Shown here: piece by piece, positions 13,556 to 20,202 of the stretch
Layout: every line of letters starts with the position of its first letter
Numbering within the stretch: position 1 is the stretch's first letter
Assembly (NCBI GenBank): GCA_900762815.1
Contig: CAAFHX010000013.1
Span: 1 to 20,202 of the forward strand
DNA: 20,202 nt
DNA from: Candidatus Avelusimicrobium facis
GTDB taxonomy: Bacteria > Elusimicrobiota > Elusimicrobia > Elusimicrobiales > Elusimicrobiaceae
Direction of reading: 5' to 3'
The notes under the pieces: generated by a model
Databases searched by the model: none
Told to the model about the DNA's origin: nothing
Seen by the model: only the letters and a program-made list of their open reading frames with translations
Program-made: the position numbers and the translations under genes

Positions 13556-15544
13556 ATGCAACGCTTCAAATTGGTTTCTGATTTTAAACCCGCCGGCGAC
13601 CAGCCCAAGGCCATCGCCGCGTTGACCCGCGGCGTGCTGGAGGGCCAAAAACGCCAAACGCTGTTGGGGGTAACGGGCTCGGGCAAGACCTTTACCATAG
13701 CCAATGTGATTGCCGATTTAAACCGCCCCGCGTTGATTTTATCCCCCAATAAAGTGCTGGCCGCGCAGCTGTACGCGGAGTTCAAACATTTCTTTCCCGA
13801 AAATGCCGTAGAATATTTTATTTCTTATTACGATTACTACCAGCCCGAGGCGTATATCCCGCAGACGGACACCTACATTGAAAAAGACTCCGCCGTCAAT
13901 GAGCACATTGACAAATTGCGCCTCAAAGCCACGACCTCTTTGCTCACACGCAAGGATGTGATTGTGGTGGCGTCTGTTTCGTGCATTTACAATATCGGCT
14001 CTCCGGACAGCTACAGCGAAATGTGCGTGTATTTGCAAAAGGGCGCCACGATGACCCGGGCCCAATTGGGCGGGCTGTTGATTAAAATCCAATACACCCG
14101 CAATGAAATGGAGTTTGTGTCCGGCACGTTTCGCATGCGCGGGCCGTTTGTGGATATTTTCCCGCCGTACAGCTTAAATGCGGTGCGGGTGGAAATCCAG
14201 GGCAAGACCCTTGCACATATATATGAAATTCACCCGGTAACGGGTAATGTGCTGACGGAATTGGAAACGGCCTGGGTATACCCGGCCAAGCATTTCGTGG
14301 TCAAAGACGAGGACCGCCAACGCGCGCTGGAGCAAATCCGCGCCGACCTGCAAACGCAGCACGCGGCCTTGCTGGCGCAGGGTAAGGAAATGGAAGCCTA
14401 TCGCCTCAAACAGCGCACGGAATACGATTTGGAAATGTTGCAGCAGGCGGGCTTTTGCCAAGGAATAGAAAACTATTCCCGCTATATGGACGGGCGCGCC
14501 CCCGGCCAGCGGCCCAATACGCTGATAGATTATTTCCGCCGCTATGATGATTTTTTAATGGTGGTGGACGAAAGTCACGTAGCGCTGCCGCAAGTGCGCG
14601 GGATGTACAACGGGGACCGTTCGCGTAAACAAATGCTGATTGATTTCGGGTTCCGTTTGCCGTCGGCTTTGGACAACCGCCCCCTGAAGTTTGATGAGTT
14701 TGAAAGTCTGCTGCCCTCCACCATTTTTGTGTCCGCCACGCCCGGCCCGTACGAGCTGACCGCCAGCGGGGGCGAAATTGTGGAGCAGGTCATCCGCCCC
14801 ACCGGCTTGGTGGATCCCCAAGTTACCGTGCACCCCAGCGCCGGGCAAATAGACCATTTGCTGGGCAAAATCCAAGAGCACATCGCCAAAAAAGAGCGTA
14901 CCCTGGTGCTGTCTTTGACGAAAAAGACGGCGGAAGATCTGAGCGCGTTTTTGATAGAAAAAGGGGTCAAAACGCGCTACTTGCACTCCGATATTGACGC
15001 CTTGGAGCGGGTGGAAATTTTAAAGCAGTTCCGCCAAGGGGCTTTTGATGTCTTGGTGGGCATTAACCTTTTGCGTGAGGGAATAGATATTCCGCAAGTG
15101 GGGTTGGTGGCCATTTTGGGCGCGGACAACGAGGGGTTTTTGCGCAATGCCACCACGCTTATCCAAATTTCGGGCCGGGCCGCGCGCAATGTCGGCGGGG
15201 AAGTGGTGCTGTATGCCGATAGGGAAACCGAAAGCATGAAGTACGCTTTGGGCGAGATGAACCGCCGCCGCGCCATGCAAGAGGCATACAACAAGGAGCA
15301 CCACATTACCCCGCGCTCCATTCAAAAGGCCGAGGTGGAATTGAAAGAGTTTGAAAACTCCGCCAAAAATGAGGGCTTGGGTATTTTGCATGAAGCCTTG
15401 CCCCAGCCGACAGCCAAGAACATCAAAAAGGTGGCGGCGGAGGTGGAGCGGCAAATGCGCGAAGCGGCCGATAACTTAAACTTTGAGCTGGCCGCCGAAC
15501 TGCGCGACCGCCTGTTTGAACTCAGGCAAATGAAGTTAAAATAA
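13556..15544 (+). CDS. uvrB: Excinuclease ABC subunit B
   Basis: A 662-residue UvrB of normal length. UvrB verifies bulky DNA damage after loading by UvrA and recruits UvrC for incision. The opening [20 protein letters not shown] is canonical. Walker A GVTGSGKT (38-45), the damage-probing beta-hairpin with [20 protein letters not shown] (91-110), the DESH box ([11 protein letters not shown]), the VSATPGPYE motif III region, helicase motifs [11 protein letters not shown] and QISGRAARN, and a C-terminal UVR domain (about 628-662) are all present. I chose the ATG at 13556, five bases after AAGGGGA; the in-frame GTG at 13505 lies upstream of the terminator stem and would translate it. The gene ends in a bidirectional terminator shared with dgt. 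Confidence 0.98.
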   Translation: MQRFKLVSDFKPAGDQPKAIAALTRGVLEGQKRQTLLGVTGSGKTFTIANVIADLNRPALILSPNKVLAAQLYAEFKHFFPENAVEYFISYYDYYQPEAYIPQTDTYIEKDSAVNEHIDKLRLKATTSLLTRKDVIVVASVSCIYNIGSPDSYSEMCVYLQKGATMTRAQLGGLLIKIQYTRNEMEFVSGTFRMRGPFVDIFPPYSLNAVRVEIQGKTLAHIYEIHPVTGNVLTELETAWVYPAKHFVVKDEDRQRALEQIRADLQTQHAALLAQGKEMEAYRLKQRTEYDLEMLQQAGFCQGIENYSRYMDGRAPGQRPNTLIDYFRRYDDFLMVVDESHVALPQVRGMYNGDRSRKQMLIDFGFRLPSALDNRPLKFDEFESLLPSTIFVSATPGPYELTASGGEIVEQVIRPTGLVDPQVTVHPSAGQIDHLLGKIQEHIAKKERTLVLSLTKKTAEDLSAFLIEKGVKTRYLHSDIDALERVEILKQFRQGAFDVLVGINLLREGIDIPQVGLVAILGADNEGFLRNATTLIQISGRAARNVGGEVVLYADRETESMKYALGEMNRRRAMQEAYNKEHHITPRSIQKAEVELKEFENSAKNEGLGILHEALPQPTAKNIKKVAAEVERQMREAADNLNFELAAELRDRLFELRQMKLK

Positions 15545-15559
15545 AGATTTTCTTTGGTA

Positions 15560-15590
15560 AAAAAAGCGCCTCTTTGCGGGGCGCTTTTTT
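15560..15590. terminator. Bidirectional terminator between uvrB and dgt
   Basis: AAAAAAGCGCC and GGCGCTTTTTT arms flank a short loop, with A-run and T-run on either side, so it serves both converging genes. The dgt stop codon (15589-15591) overlaps its right edge. Confidence 0.88.
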
Positions 15591-16710
15591 AGTTGAAGAA
15601 TTTAATGGAATTGGGCAAGATGACATCTTCCATCACGCTCAGGGCGTAGGAATCGGTCATCCCGGCAATGTAGTCGGTAATGATGTCATCTCGCCGGGCG
15701 GGGTCTTCATGGTACGCTTTGGTCATAGAGGCCATGTAATTGGCAAAGCTGGTGGCGGTCTGTTTGCCCTCGCGCTCGTATGCGGCGTAGTCAAATTGGT
15801 ACCGGCTGAAAATGGTGCGGAAATAATCAAATAAATCGGCAATACATTTATCAATGGTTTCTTTGCGCTGGCGCATTTGCTCATTGTGGTAAATGCGCTC
15901 ATAGTTAAATTTTTTCAACTCGGAAATAATGTCTGTTTTCTCCGGCGAAAACCCGATATAATCTTTGTCTTTGGAATGTTCTATCAGGTCCAGCGTTAGC
16001 GTGTTGATGATTTCCCCGTTGGAAGCGCCGATTTCGTCTTGCACAATTTGGGGGATGTCTTCCGGGGTGATGAGCCCCGCTTTTACGGCGTCCTCTATGT
16101 CGCGCCCCAAATAGGCTATTTTATCGCTCACGCGCACGATGCACCCTTCGTAGGTGGTGGGCAGGCAGCGGCGGCTTTGGATAGCGTCTAAGTCATTGGG
16201 CACGGTGGCGGGGCGCAGCTGCGTAGTGGCAAAATCTTCCCCGCAGTGGCACAAAATGCCGTCCTTGACGGCGTAGGTTAAGTTGAGCCCCTCGCCGTAG
16301 TGGGCCAAATGTTCCACCACGCGGTAGCTGTTGACTTCATGCAAAAAAGGTTTGGGGGCATTGCAGGCGGCCAGGGCGCGTTCGCCCTCGTGGCCAAAGG
16401 GCGCATGCCCGATGTCATGCCCCAGGCCGATAGCATAGGCCAAATCTTGGTCTAAGGCCCAATTCCCGCTTTGGTTGAGCCCGCGGCAAATGGCGGCGGC
16501 AATGGTGGCCACATGCAGCACATGTTCAATGCGGGTGCAGATATGGTCATTGTCCGGGGCAAAGAAAACCTGGGTCTTGTGTTTAAGCCGCCTAAACGGC
16601 AACGAATGGATGATTTTGGTTTGGTCGCGGAAGTATTCCCCGCGCACGTCCGGGGTTTGGGGCCGGGTGCGTTTGTAATAAACTTCGTTGCTCAGCTGAT
16701 TTCGGTTCAT
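15589..16710 (-). CDS. dgt: dGTPase-like HD-domain triphosphohydrolase
   Basis: A 373-residue HD-domain protein of the Dgt family, which hydrolyses dGTP (or other dNTPs) to the nucleoside and triphosphate and so trims dNTP pools. The opening DVRGEYFRDQTKIIHSLPFRRLKHKTQVF region (21-49) is typical. The metal site is H63 (RIEH), the H98-D99 pair in GLGHDIGHAPFGHEGE, and a later aspartate (VSDKIAYLGRDIEDA). I prefer the ATG at 16710; a TTG lies one codon upstream. No clear ribosome site is seen, and a TATTAT at the complement of 16725-16730 would place the transcript start within about ten bases of the ATG, so the mRNA may be nearly leaderless. Actual dNTP preference cannot be read from sequence. 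Confidence 0.92.
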   Translation of the reverse strand: MNRNQLSNEVYYKRTRPQTPDVRGEYFRDQTKIIHSLPFRRLKHKTQVFFAPDNDHICTRIEHVLHVATIAAAICRGLNQSGNWALDQDLAYAIGLGHDIGHAPFGHEGERALAACNAPKPFLHEVNSYRVVEHLAHYGEGLNLTYAVKDGILCHCGEDFATTQLRPATVPNDLDAIQSRRCLPTTYEGCIVRVSDKIAYLGRDIEDAVKAGLITPEDIPQIVQDEIGASNGEIINTLTLDLIEHSKDKDYIGFSPEKTDIISELKKFNYERIYHNEQMRQRKETIDKCIADLFDYFRTIFSRYQFDYAAYEREGKQTATSFANYMASMTKAYHEDPARRDDIITDYIAGMTDSYALSVMEDVILPNSIKFFN

Positions 16711-16713
16711 CAA

Positions 16714-16757
16714 TTTATGATACCATAATATAGAGGCCCCTTCCCAGCGGGCGGAGT
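16714..16757. promoter_or_regulatory. Divergent promoter region between dgt and coaD
   Basis: This short A/T-rich gap must serve both genes. TATTAT on the minus strand (complement of 16725-16730) could drive dgt; CATAAT (16724-16729) on the plus strand could drive coaD, so the two -10 elements nearly coincide. GGAG at 16753-16756 is the coaD ribosome site. No convincing -35 is seen on either strand. Confidence 0.35.
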
Positions 16758-16760
16758 ATG

Positions 16761-17258
16761 ATGGACAAAAAAAGAGCGGTATACCAAGGAACCTTTGACC
16801 CCTTTACCGGCGGGCACTTATCCGTGCTGCGTGCGGCCCGCGCTTTGTTTGATGAGGTGGTGGTGCTGTTGTTGGTCAACCCGGCCAAACAGCCGCTCTT
16901 CTCTTTGCCCGAGCGGCTGGAAATGGTGCGCCGGGCCGTGGCGGACCTGCCCGGAGTAACGGCCGACAGCGCCGAGGGGCTGCTGGTGGAGTATATGCGC
17001 CCGCGCGGGATAACCTTTTGCGTGCGCGGGGTACGCAATGCACAAGACGCGGCGTATGAGCTGAAAAATCATTCGCTCAGCCGGGCGCTGTATCCGCCGC
17101 TGCAAACCTTGCTCTTGCCGTGCGCTCCCCAATGGCAAGCGGTTAGCTCCTCTGCGGTCAAGGCCGCTTGCGCCCTGGGGCGTTTGCCCCGGGCATGGGT
17201 GCCGCAAGCGGTGGCGCGTAAACTGCAGGAAAAATATCCGGAATTGATTTTATTTTAA
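16761..17258 (+). CDS. coaD: Phosphopantetheine adenylyltransferase
   Basis: A 165-residue nucleotidyltransferase that adds AMP to 4'-phosphopantetheine, the fourth step of coenzyme A synthesis. YQGTFDPFTGGH (about 7-18) contains the T/HxGH catalytic motif, CVRGVRNAQDAAYE matches the family's RGLR..DFEYE block, and VSSSAVK (about 128-134) is the ISSS-type motif near the C-terminus. The middle is somewhat diverged (NHSLSRALYPP where family members usually have MN..L.P). I chose the second of two adjacent ATGs because it sits four bases from GGAG, while the first (16758) is only one base away. A terminator follows within 20 nt. Confidence 0.9.
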   Translation: MDKKRAVYQGTFDPFTGGHLSVLRAARALFDEVVVLLLVNPAKQPLFSLPERLEMVRRAVADLPGVTADSAEGLLVEYMRPRGITFCVRGVRNAQDAAYELKNHSLSRALYPPLQTLLLPCAPQWQAVSSSAVKAACALGRLPRAWVPQAVARKLQEKYPELILF

Positions 17259-17275
17259 ACAAAACCTAGGTCTTT

Positions 17276-17303
17276 AGGCCCACCTGCCCGGTGGGCCTTT
17301 TTT
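17276..17303 (+). terminator. Intrinsic terminator of coaD
   Basis: AGGCCCACC (17276-17284), loop TGCCC, GGTGGGCCT (17290-17298) form a 9-bp stem and the T-run continues to 17303. Confidence 0.92.
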
Positions 17304-17330
17304 ATCCGGCAAGCCCATGGGGGAATTTTC

Positions 17331-17336
17331 TATAAT
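17331..17336 (+). promoter_or_regulatory. -10 element for the secreted giant protein transcript
   Basis: A perfect TATAAT follows the coaD terminator by about 30 nt. No recognisable -35 lies 16-18 nt upstream (GGCAAG is the sequence there). Transcription would start near 17343 and give a leader of about 220 nt before the chosen ATG. Confidence 0.5.
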
Positions 17337-17342
17337 AATAAT

Positions 17343-17561
17343 TGGAGAAGGACAAAAGGAGAAGATATGCCCCACGTAAAAAGTGGTTCGGTGCGTTTTG
17401 GCTTGGCCCTGCGGCAGTCGGAGCAGCGGCACAAGGCGGCGGTATTTTCTCTGAACAATTGTTTTCCCGTTTTTTCTGGGCCCAAATACCTACAAAATAT
17501 AGGTCTTTGGGCCCTTTCTTTTGCCCGCATGAACAAGCAGAATATAAGTAAGAGGAACCCC
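17343..17561 (+). other. Long 5' leader with an upstream start site in frame with the giant gene
   Basis: This 219-nt stretch lies between the promoter and the signal-peptide ATG. It holds an ATG at 17367 with a strong ribosome site AAGGAG (17356-17361) five bases before it. That frame has no stop and runs straight into the giant gene, adding 65 residues of no recognisable character ahead of the signal peptide. A second frame starting TTG 17342 stops at 17551. CCAC/GTGG can form a small hairpin at 17371-17385. I treat the region as regulatory leader, not as coding, because a signal peptide should be N-terminal. Confidence 0.45.
17478..17522 (+). terminator. Terminator- or attenuator-like hairpin in the leader
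   Basis: GGGCCCAAA (17478-17486) pairs with TTTGGGCCC (17506-17514). After one mismatch, ACCTA (17488-17492) pairs with TAGGT (17500-17504), leaving a 7-nt loop. TTTCTTTT follows at once. This has the form of an intrinsic terminator and ends 39 nt before the giant gene's ATG, between its promoter and its coding region. Confidence 0.7.
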
Positions 17562-20202
17562 ATGAAAAAAATACTATCGTTGTTTATTTGCTTTTCTGTT
17601 TTATTTTCGTCCGTAGCTCCCTCGTATGCGCAGGGGGCGCAAGCCGTTAAGCGCCAGCAAGCGGCGGCCCAAGGCGTATCTAACGCGGTGGAGCTGGCAT
17701 TGCGGCAGGGGTTAACGCCGGAGGCGGTAGAGGAGCGGTTGACGGTGCAGGCGGTCAAGGCGTTGCGGGGGCTGGATAAACTCTTTCCGGAGAGTGCTTG
17801 TGCGCGGGAGATGTACAAGGTGCAAGGGCGCGAAGAGATTGCCCTGGGCAAAGGGGGCACCTATCCTACTTTTATTTACGCCAGAGCTTGTGCCCGGTTG
17901 AACTATGCGGCGATAAAAGAGACGACGAAAGGCAAAAACGAGGTGGTGGCTAAGGTAGGCTACAACGCGGGCGGGTTGACGTCGGACCTGGCGTGGCTGG
18001 TCAGCAACTATGGGGCCAATGCAAAGGACCGTGCGGCGTATTTTAATTATTTTAGCGGGGTATTGAAACAAAAAGGGATTTGCGAAGACAACCGGAGCAG
18101 TTTTTACGTAGGCAATGTAGCGAGCAAGAAGCTGGAGGCGCAAAACAAGTTTGACCGGATCGTGGCGCCGCGGTGTACCGGGGCGATAAAAGGGATGGAC
18201 GCTTTGGGTGCGATAGGGGTGCAGGACAAGCGTTACAGTGTCAAGGCCGGGGACGCGGTATACCGTTTTATGAAGGAGCAACGCCGGGGGGCCTTTGGCG
18301 GGGCGATTGTGATGGAGGGTGCGGTGGTGTTGATGGGGTTGAACACGGCGCACTCTTATGGTTTATTGAAACATTTTTTGGTAGAGGATAGCCGGCCGAC
18401 GGGGTGGTCTACGCTGTTTGAGCAGTTGGGATACATCACGTTAGAGGGGATTGCGGCGCTGGTGCAGGAGAACCAAGCCGGGACGAAAGGGAAGTATTTG
18501 AACAGTTACACGGCGCGGTTTGGGTATTTGGACACGGAGTTGGCGGACCGCTGGAACGGGCGCGGGGTATGCGGGCTGTACGAGAATGCGGTAGAGAGCG
18601 TGCAGAACAGGTTCCAATGCCCGATGGGGAACATTTACGAAGATATCGGTGCGATGATTGCGCAGGACTATAAGAACGGGCGGAGCCGCGTTTTGGCCAA
18701 GGACATTTGGAAGAGCTACTTGGACAAGAACTATTTTGGGCGGTATCCGACGCCGCTGATTATTGGTGTATTGGTAGGCGGGAGAGGGGTGTTTGCGCGC
18801 ACGCAAGGCGGGGCGCAAGCGAAGAACTTGCTCAAGAGCCTGAAGAAGATAGATTTTACGGACCTGAACGAAGGGACGCAGCGGCGGTTGCATAAGAAGG
18901 CGGCCGAGGCGTTGGGGCTGAGAGCCTCAGAGAAGCGGGACGCTGTAAAGTTTAAGCGGTATGCCAACCAGCGGGGTGTGCGGATGGGTTTAGGGATGGC
19001 GGATTTAGTGATAATGGTCATCACGTTGCCGCTGATTTTGAAGAGCTTGGGTACATTGGGTGCCCGTGCGATTACCAAGGTAGGGACTTTGCGCAAAGTA
19101 GCGCGGGTTGGGGTGAGAGGCTCCAAGGCGGCGGTGAGCACGACGGCAAGAGGGACGGCACAAGGGGCCAAGGCCGCAACGAAAGTGGCTGGAGCGCCGG
19201 GCCGTGCCGTAAGCAAAACCGCGGCGAGAGCGGCGACGGGTAAAGCTGCGCCGAAAGCCGCACCCAAAGCGGCACCTAAAGCTGCGCCGAAAGCGGCACC
19301 CAAAGCGGCTCCGAAAGCTGCACCTAAAGCGGCGCCCAAAGCGGCTGCGAAGGCTACCCCCAAAGCAGCCCCGAAAGAGGCTCCTAAAGCGGCGGTGCCT
19401 GAGTTAGGAGAGACGCAAGGGGCGGTTTTACAATTGGTCAGTGACGGCAAAGGCGGGTTGAAGGTAGGCGCGGTGAGCACGCAGCCGGAGCGGGAGCTGA
19501 CGGTGGCGATAGGGGAAGCGACGACCAGCAGCGGGCCGACCTTGCCGGCGGCCAAGCCGGTAGTGGCGGCGAAAGCGGCGCCGGTGAGCAGTTCTGCGGC
19601 GACGGCCCAAGGCCCGGTGTTGTACCGGATGGGGCAGGTAGAGAACGCCTTGGGGCAAACGGTCAAAGGGTATGTGCCTGTTCACCCGGTGGCGCCGGTG
19701 AAGCCGTCTTTGGTGAAGATGGTAGCGGGCAACCTGGCGGAATGGGGCTCCCAGATGCGGTATGATTTGGGGCAGATATTTAGAGGGATGGGCCACAGTT
19801 TTAGAAGCAAGACGGCCGGTTTGGCGATGCTGATGTCTGTGAACATGACGCCGGTGGCGTCTGTTGGGCAGAGCATTGTACAGGTAGTGAACCCGCTGCG
19901 GACGGAGCTGGTGGTGGCGCAGGGGGTGGCGAACACGGTCAAGGTGGCGCCGGTAGTCGGCAGAACGGCGGGCGCGGTAAATTTTGCGCGCAGCAGCGCG
20001 GAAGTGGCGCAAGGGCTGAGCAGCGTAGGAAGGACGACGGCACAAGCGGCGCAGATGCCGTTGTTGTTCGTGCCGTCGGTGGCGACGCCGGAGATGGCGC
20101 GTCAATTTGGGCGGTTTTTTGACGGGAAGAAAGGGCAACCCGGACAGGGTTGGGTGAGCCGGCAGCTGCCGCAGGTAACGAAGTATTACCAACAGATGCA
20201 GG
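17562..20202 (+). CDS. Large secreted Ala/Lys-rich protein of unknown function (partial, 3' end outside window)
   Basis: An open frame of 880 codons that reaches the window edge without a stop. I do not recognise the family. Residues 1-23 are a clear Sec signal peptide (MKK, hydrophobic core, cleavage after SYA). The mature N-terminal region (24 to about 355) has exactly six cysteines, at 80, 110, 174, 205, 337 and 353, and none follow to the edge. Hydrophobic segments lie near 244-260 and 478-497; the second is strong enough to span a membrane. A basic, Ala-rich stretch (about 500-560) leads into a KAAP tetrapeptide array (561-612), then a less basic Ala/Val-rich region to the end. The start has AGAGGA (17551-17556) five bases upstream. 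Codon use (CGG, GGG, GCG, GTA, AAG) differs from neighbouring genes. A surface-exposed or envelope-spanning protein is a reasonable inference. Confidence 0.85.
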   Translation, partial: MKKILSLFICFSVLFSSVAPSYAQGAQAVKRQQAAAQGVSNAVELALRQGLTPEAVEERLTVQAVKALRGLDKLFPESACAREMYKVQGREEIALGKGGTYPTFIYARACARLNYAAIKETTKGKNEVVAKVGYNAGGLTSDLAWLVSNYGANAKDRAAYFNYFSGVLKQKGICEDNRSSFYVGNVASKKLEAQNKFDRIVAPRCTGAIKGMDALGAIGVQDKRYSVKAGDAVYRFMKEQRRGAFGGAIVMEGAVVLMGLNTAHSYGLLKHFLVEDSRPTGWSTLFEQLGYITLEGIAALVQENQAGTKGKYLNSYTARFGYLDTELADRWNGRGVCGLYENAVESVQNRFQCPMGNIYEDIGAMIAQDYKNGRSRVLAKDIWKSYLDKNYFGRYPTPLIIGVLVGGRGVFARTQGGAQAKNLLKSLKKIDFTDLNEGTQRRLHKKAAEALGLRASEKRDAVKFKRYANQRGVRMGLGMADLVIMVITLPLILKSLGTLGARAITKVGTLRKVARVGVRGSKAAVSTTARGTAQGAKAATKVAGAPGRAVSKTAARAATGKAAPKAAPKAAPKAAPKAAPKAAPKAAPKAAPKAAAKATPKAAPKEAPKAAVPELGETQGAVLQLVSDGKGGLKVGAVSTQPERELTVAIGEATTSSGPTLPAAKPVVAAKAAPVSSSAATAQGPVLYRMGQVENALGQTVKGYVPVHPVAPVKPSLVKMVAGNLAEWGSQMRYDLGQIFRGMGHSFRSKTAGLAMLMSVNMTPVASVGQSIVQVVNPLRTELVVAQGVANTVKVAPVVGRTAGAVNFARSSAEVAQGLSSVGRTTAQAAQMPLLFVPSVATPEMARQFGRFFDGKKGQPGQGWVSRQLPQVTKYYQQMQ
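19242..19397 (+). repeat. KAAP tetrapeptide array (12-nt period)
   Basis: Thirteen consecutive 12-nt units encode eight KAAP followed by KAAA, KATP, KAAP, KEAP and KAAV. The lysine codon is nearly always AAA, while the Ala and Pro codons change from unit to unit. The result is an evenly spaced positive charge every four residues, similar in character to histone H1-like or other cationic Ala/Pro linkers. Confidence 0.95.

Noticed and set aside
17342..17551. 69-codon frame starting with TTG
   Set aside because: No ribosome site precedes it, the product resembles nothing, and it crosses the leader hairpin.
19242..19397. CRISPR-like periodic repeat
   Set aside because: The 12-nt period has no spacers and encodes an in-frame tetrapeptide, so it is a coding repeat.
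18731..19666. 311-codon antisense open frame, Ala/Gly-rich
   Set aside because: It is the reverse of the KAAP array and its basic flanks; the frame is open because of the third-position bias of the plus-strand gene, which has a signal peptide and ribosome site.
19428..20192. 254-codon antisense open frame rich in Arg, His and Pro
   Set aside because: Composition is that of a reverse-frame shadow of the giant gene, with no ribosome site or recognisable domain.

Overview
This is a compact bacterial chromosome segment of middling GC content with short intergenic gaps, many 0-11 nt gene junctions and clear hairpin-plus-T-run terminators. The content (cytoplasmic muropeptide recycling with AmpG, NagZ, AnmK and MurQ; a ComEC channel; a deoxyhypusine synthase-like enzyme; a very large exported Ala/Lys-rich protein) points to a diderm bacterium. 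An Elusimicrobiota-type genome is my best guess from general resemblance, but this is inference and no marker in the window proves it.

Layout. (1) 20-1099 (+): a deoxyhypusine synthase-like protein ending in its own terminator. (2) 1243-5963 (+): a tight run of a DoxX-like membrane protein, dnaX, recR and comEC, linking clamp loading, recombinational repair and DNA uptake. (3) 6002-6490 (+): guanine deaminase behind its own promoter, ending in a terminator shared with the convergent operon. (4) 12254-6544 (-): a five-gene operon, AI-2E-family transporter, ampG, murQ, anmK, nagZ. It holds the core route from periplasmic anhydro-muropeptides to GlcNAc-6-phosphate plus lactate. (5) 12261-12812: an intergenic stretch with a tRNA-Val(CAC), its promoter and terminator, a strong hairpin and two copies of a diverged ~32-nt repeat. 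(6) 12813-15544 (+): a MarC-family membrane protein and uvrB, separated by a near-perfect terminator. (7) 16710-15589 (-) dgt and 16761-17258 (+) coaD, divergently arranged. (8) 17331-20202 (+): a promoter, a ~220-nt leader containing a terminator-like hairpin, and a secreted giant protein that runs off the right edge with no stop.

Most genes are ordinary housekeeping functions. The parts that deserve a second look are the secreted giant protein (six paired cysteines, a KAAP tetrapeptide array with scrambled codons, codon use unlike its neighbours), its attenuator-like leader, the ComEC C-terminal domain that has lost its metal-binding motif, the in-frame A AAA AAG slippery heptamer in dnaX, the deoxyhypusine synthase-like enzyme in a bacterium, and the repeat pair beside the tRNA. 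I see no CRISPR array, insertion sequence, integrase, toxin-antitoxin pair or phage gene.
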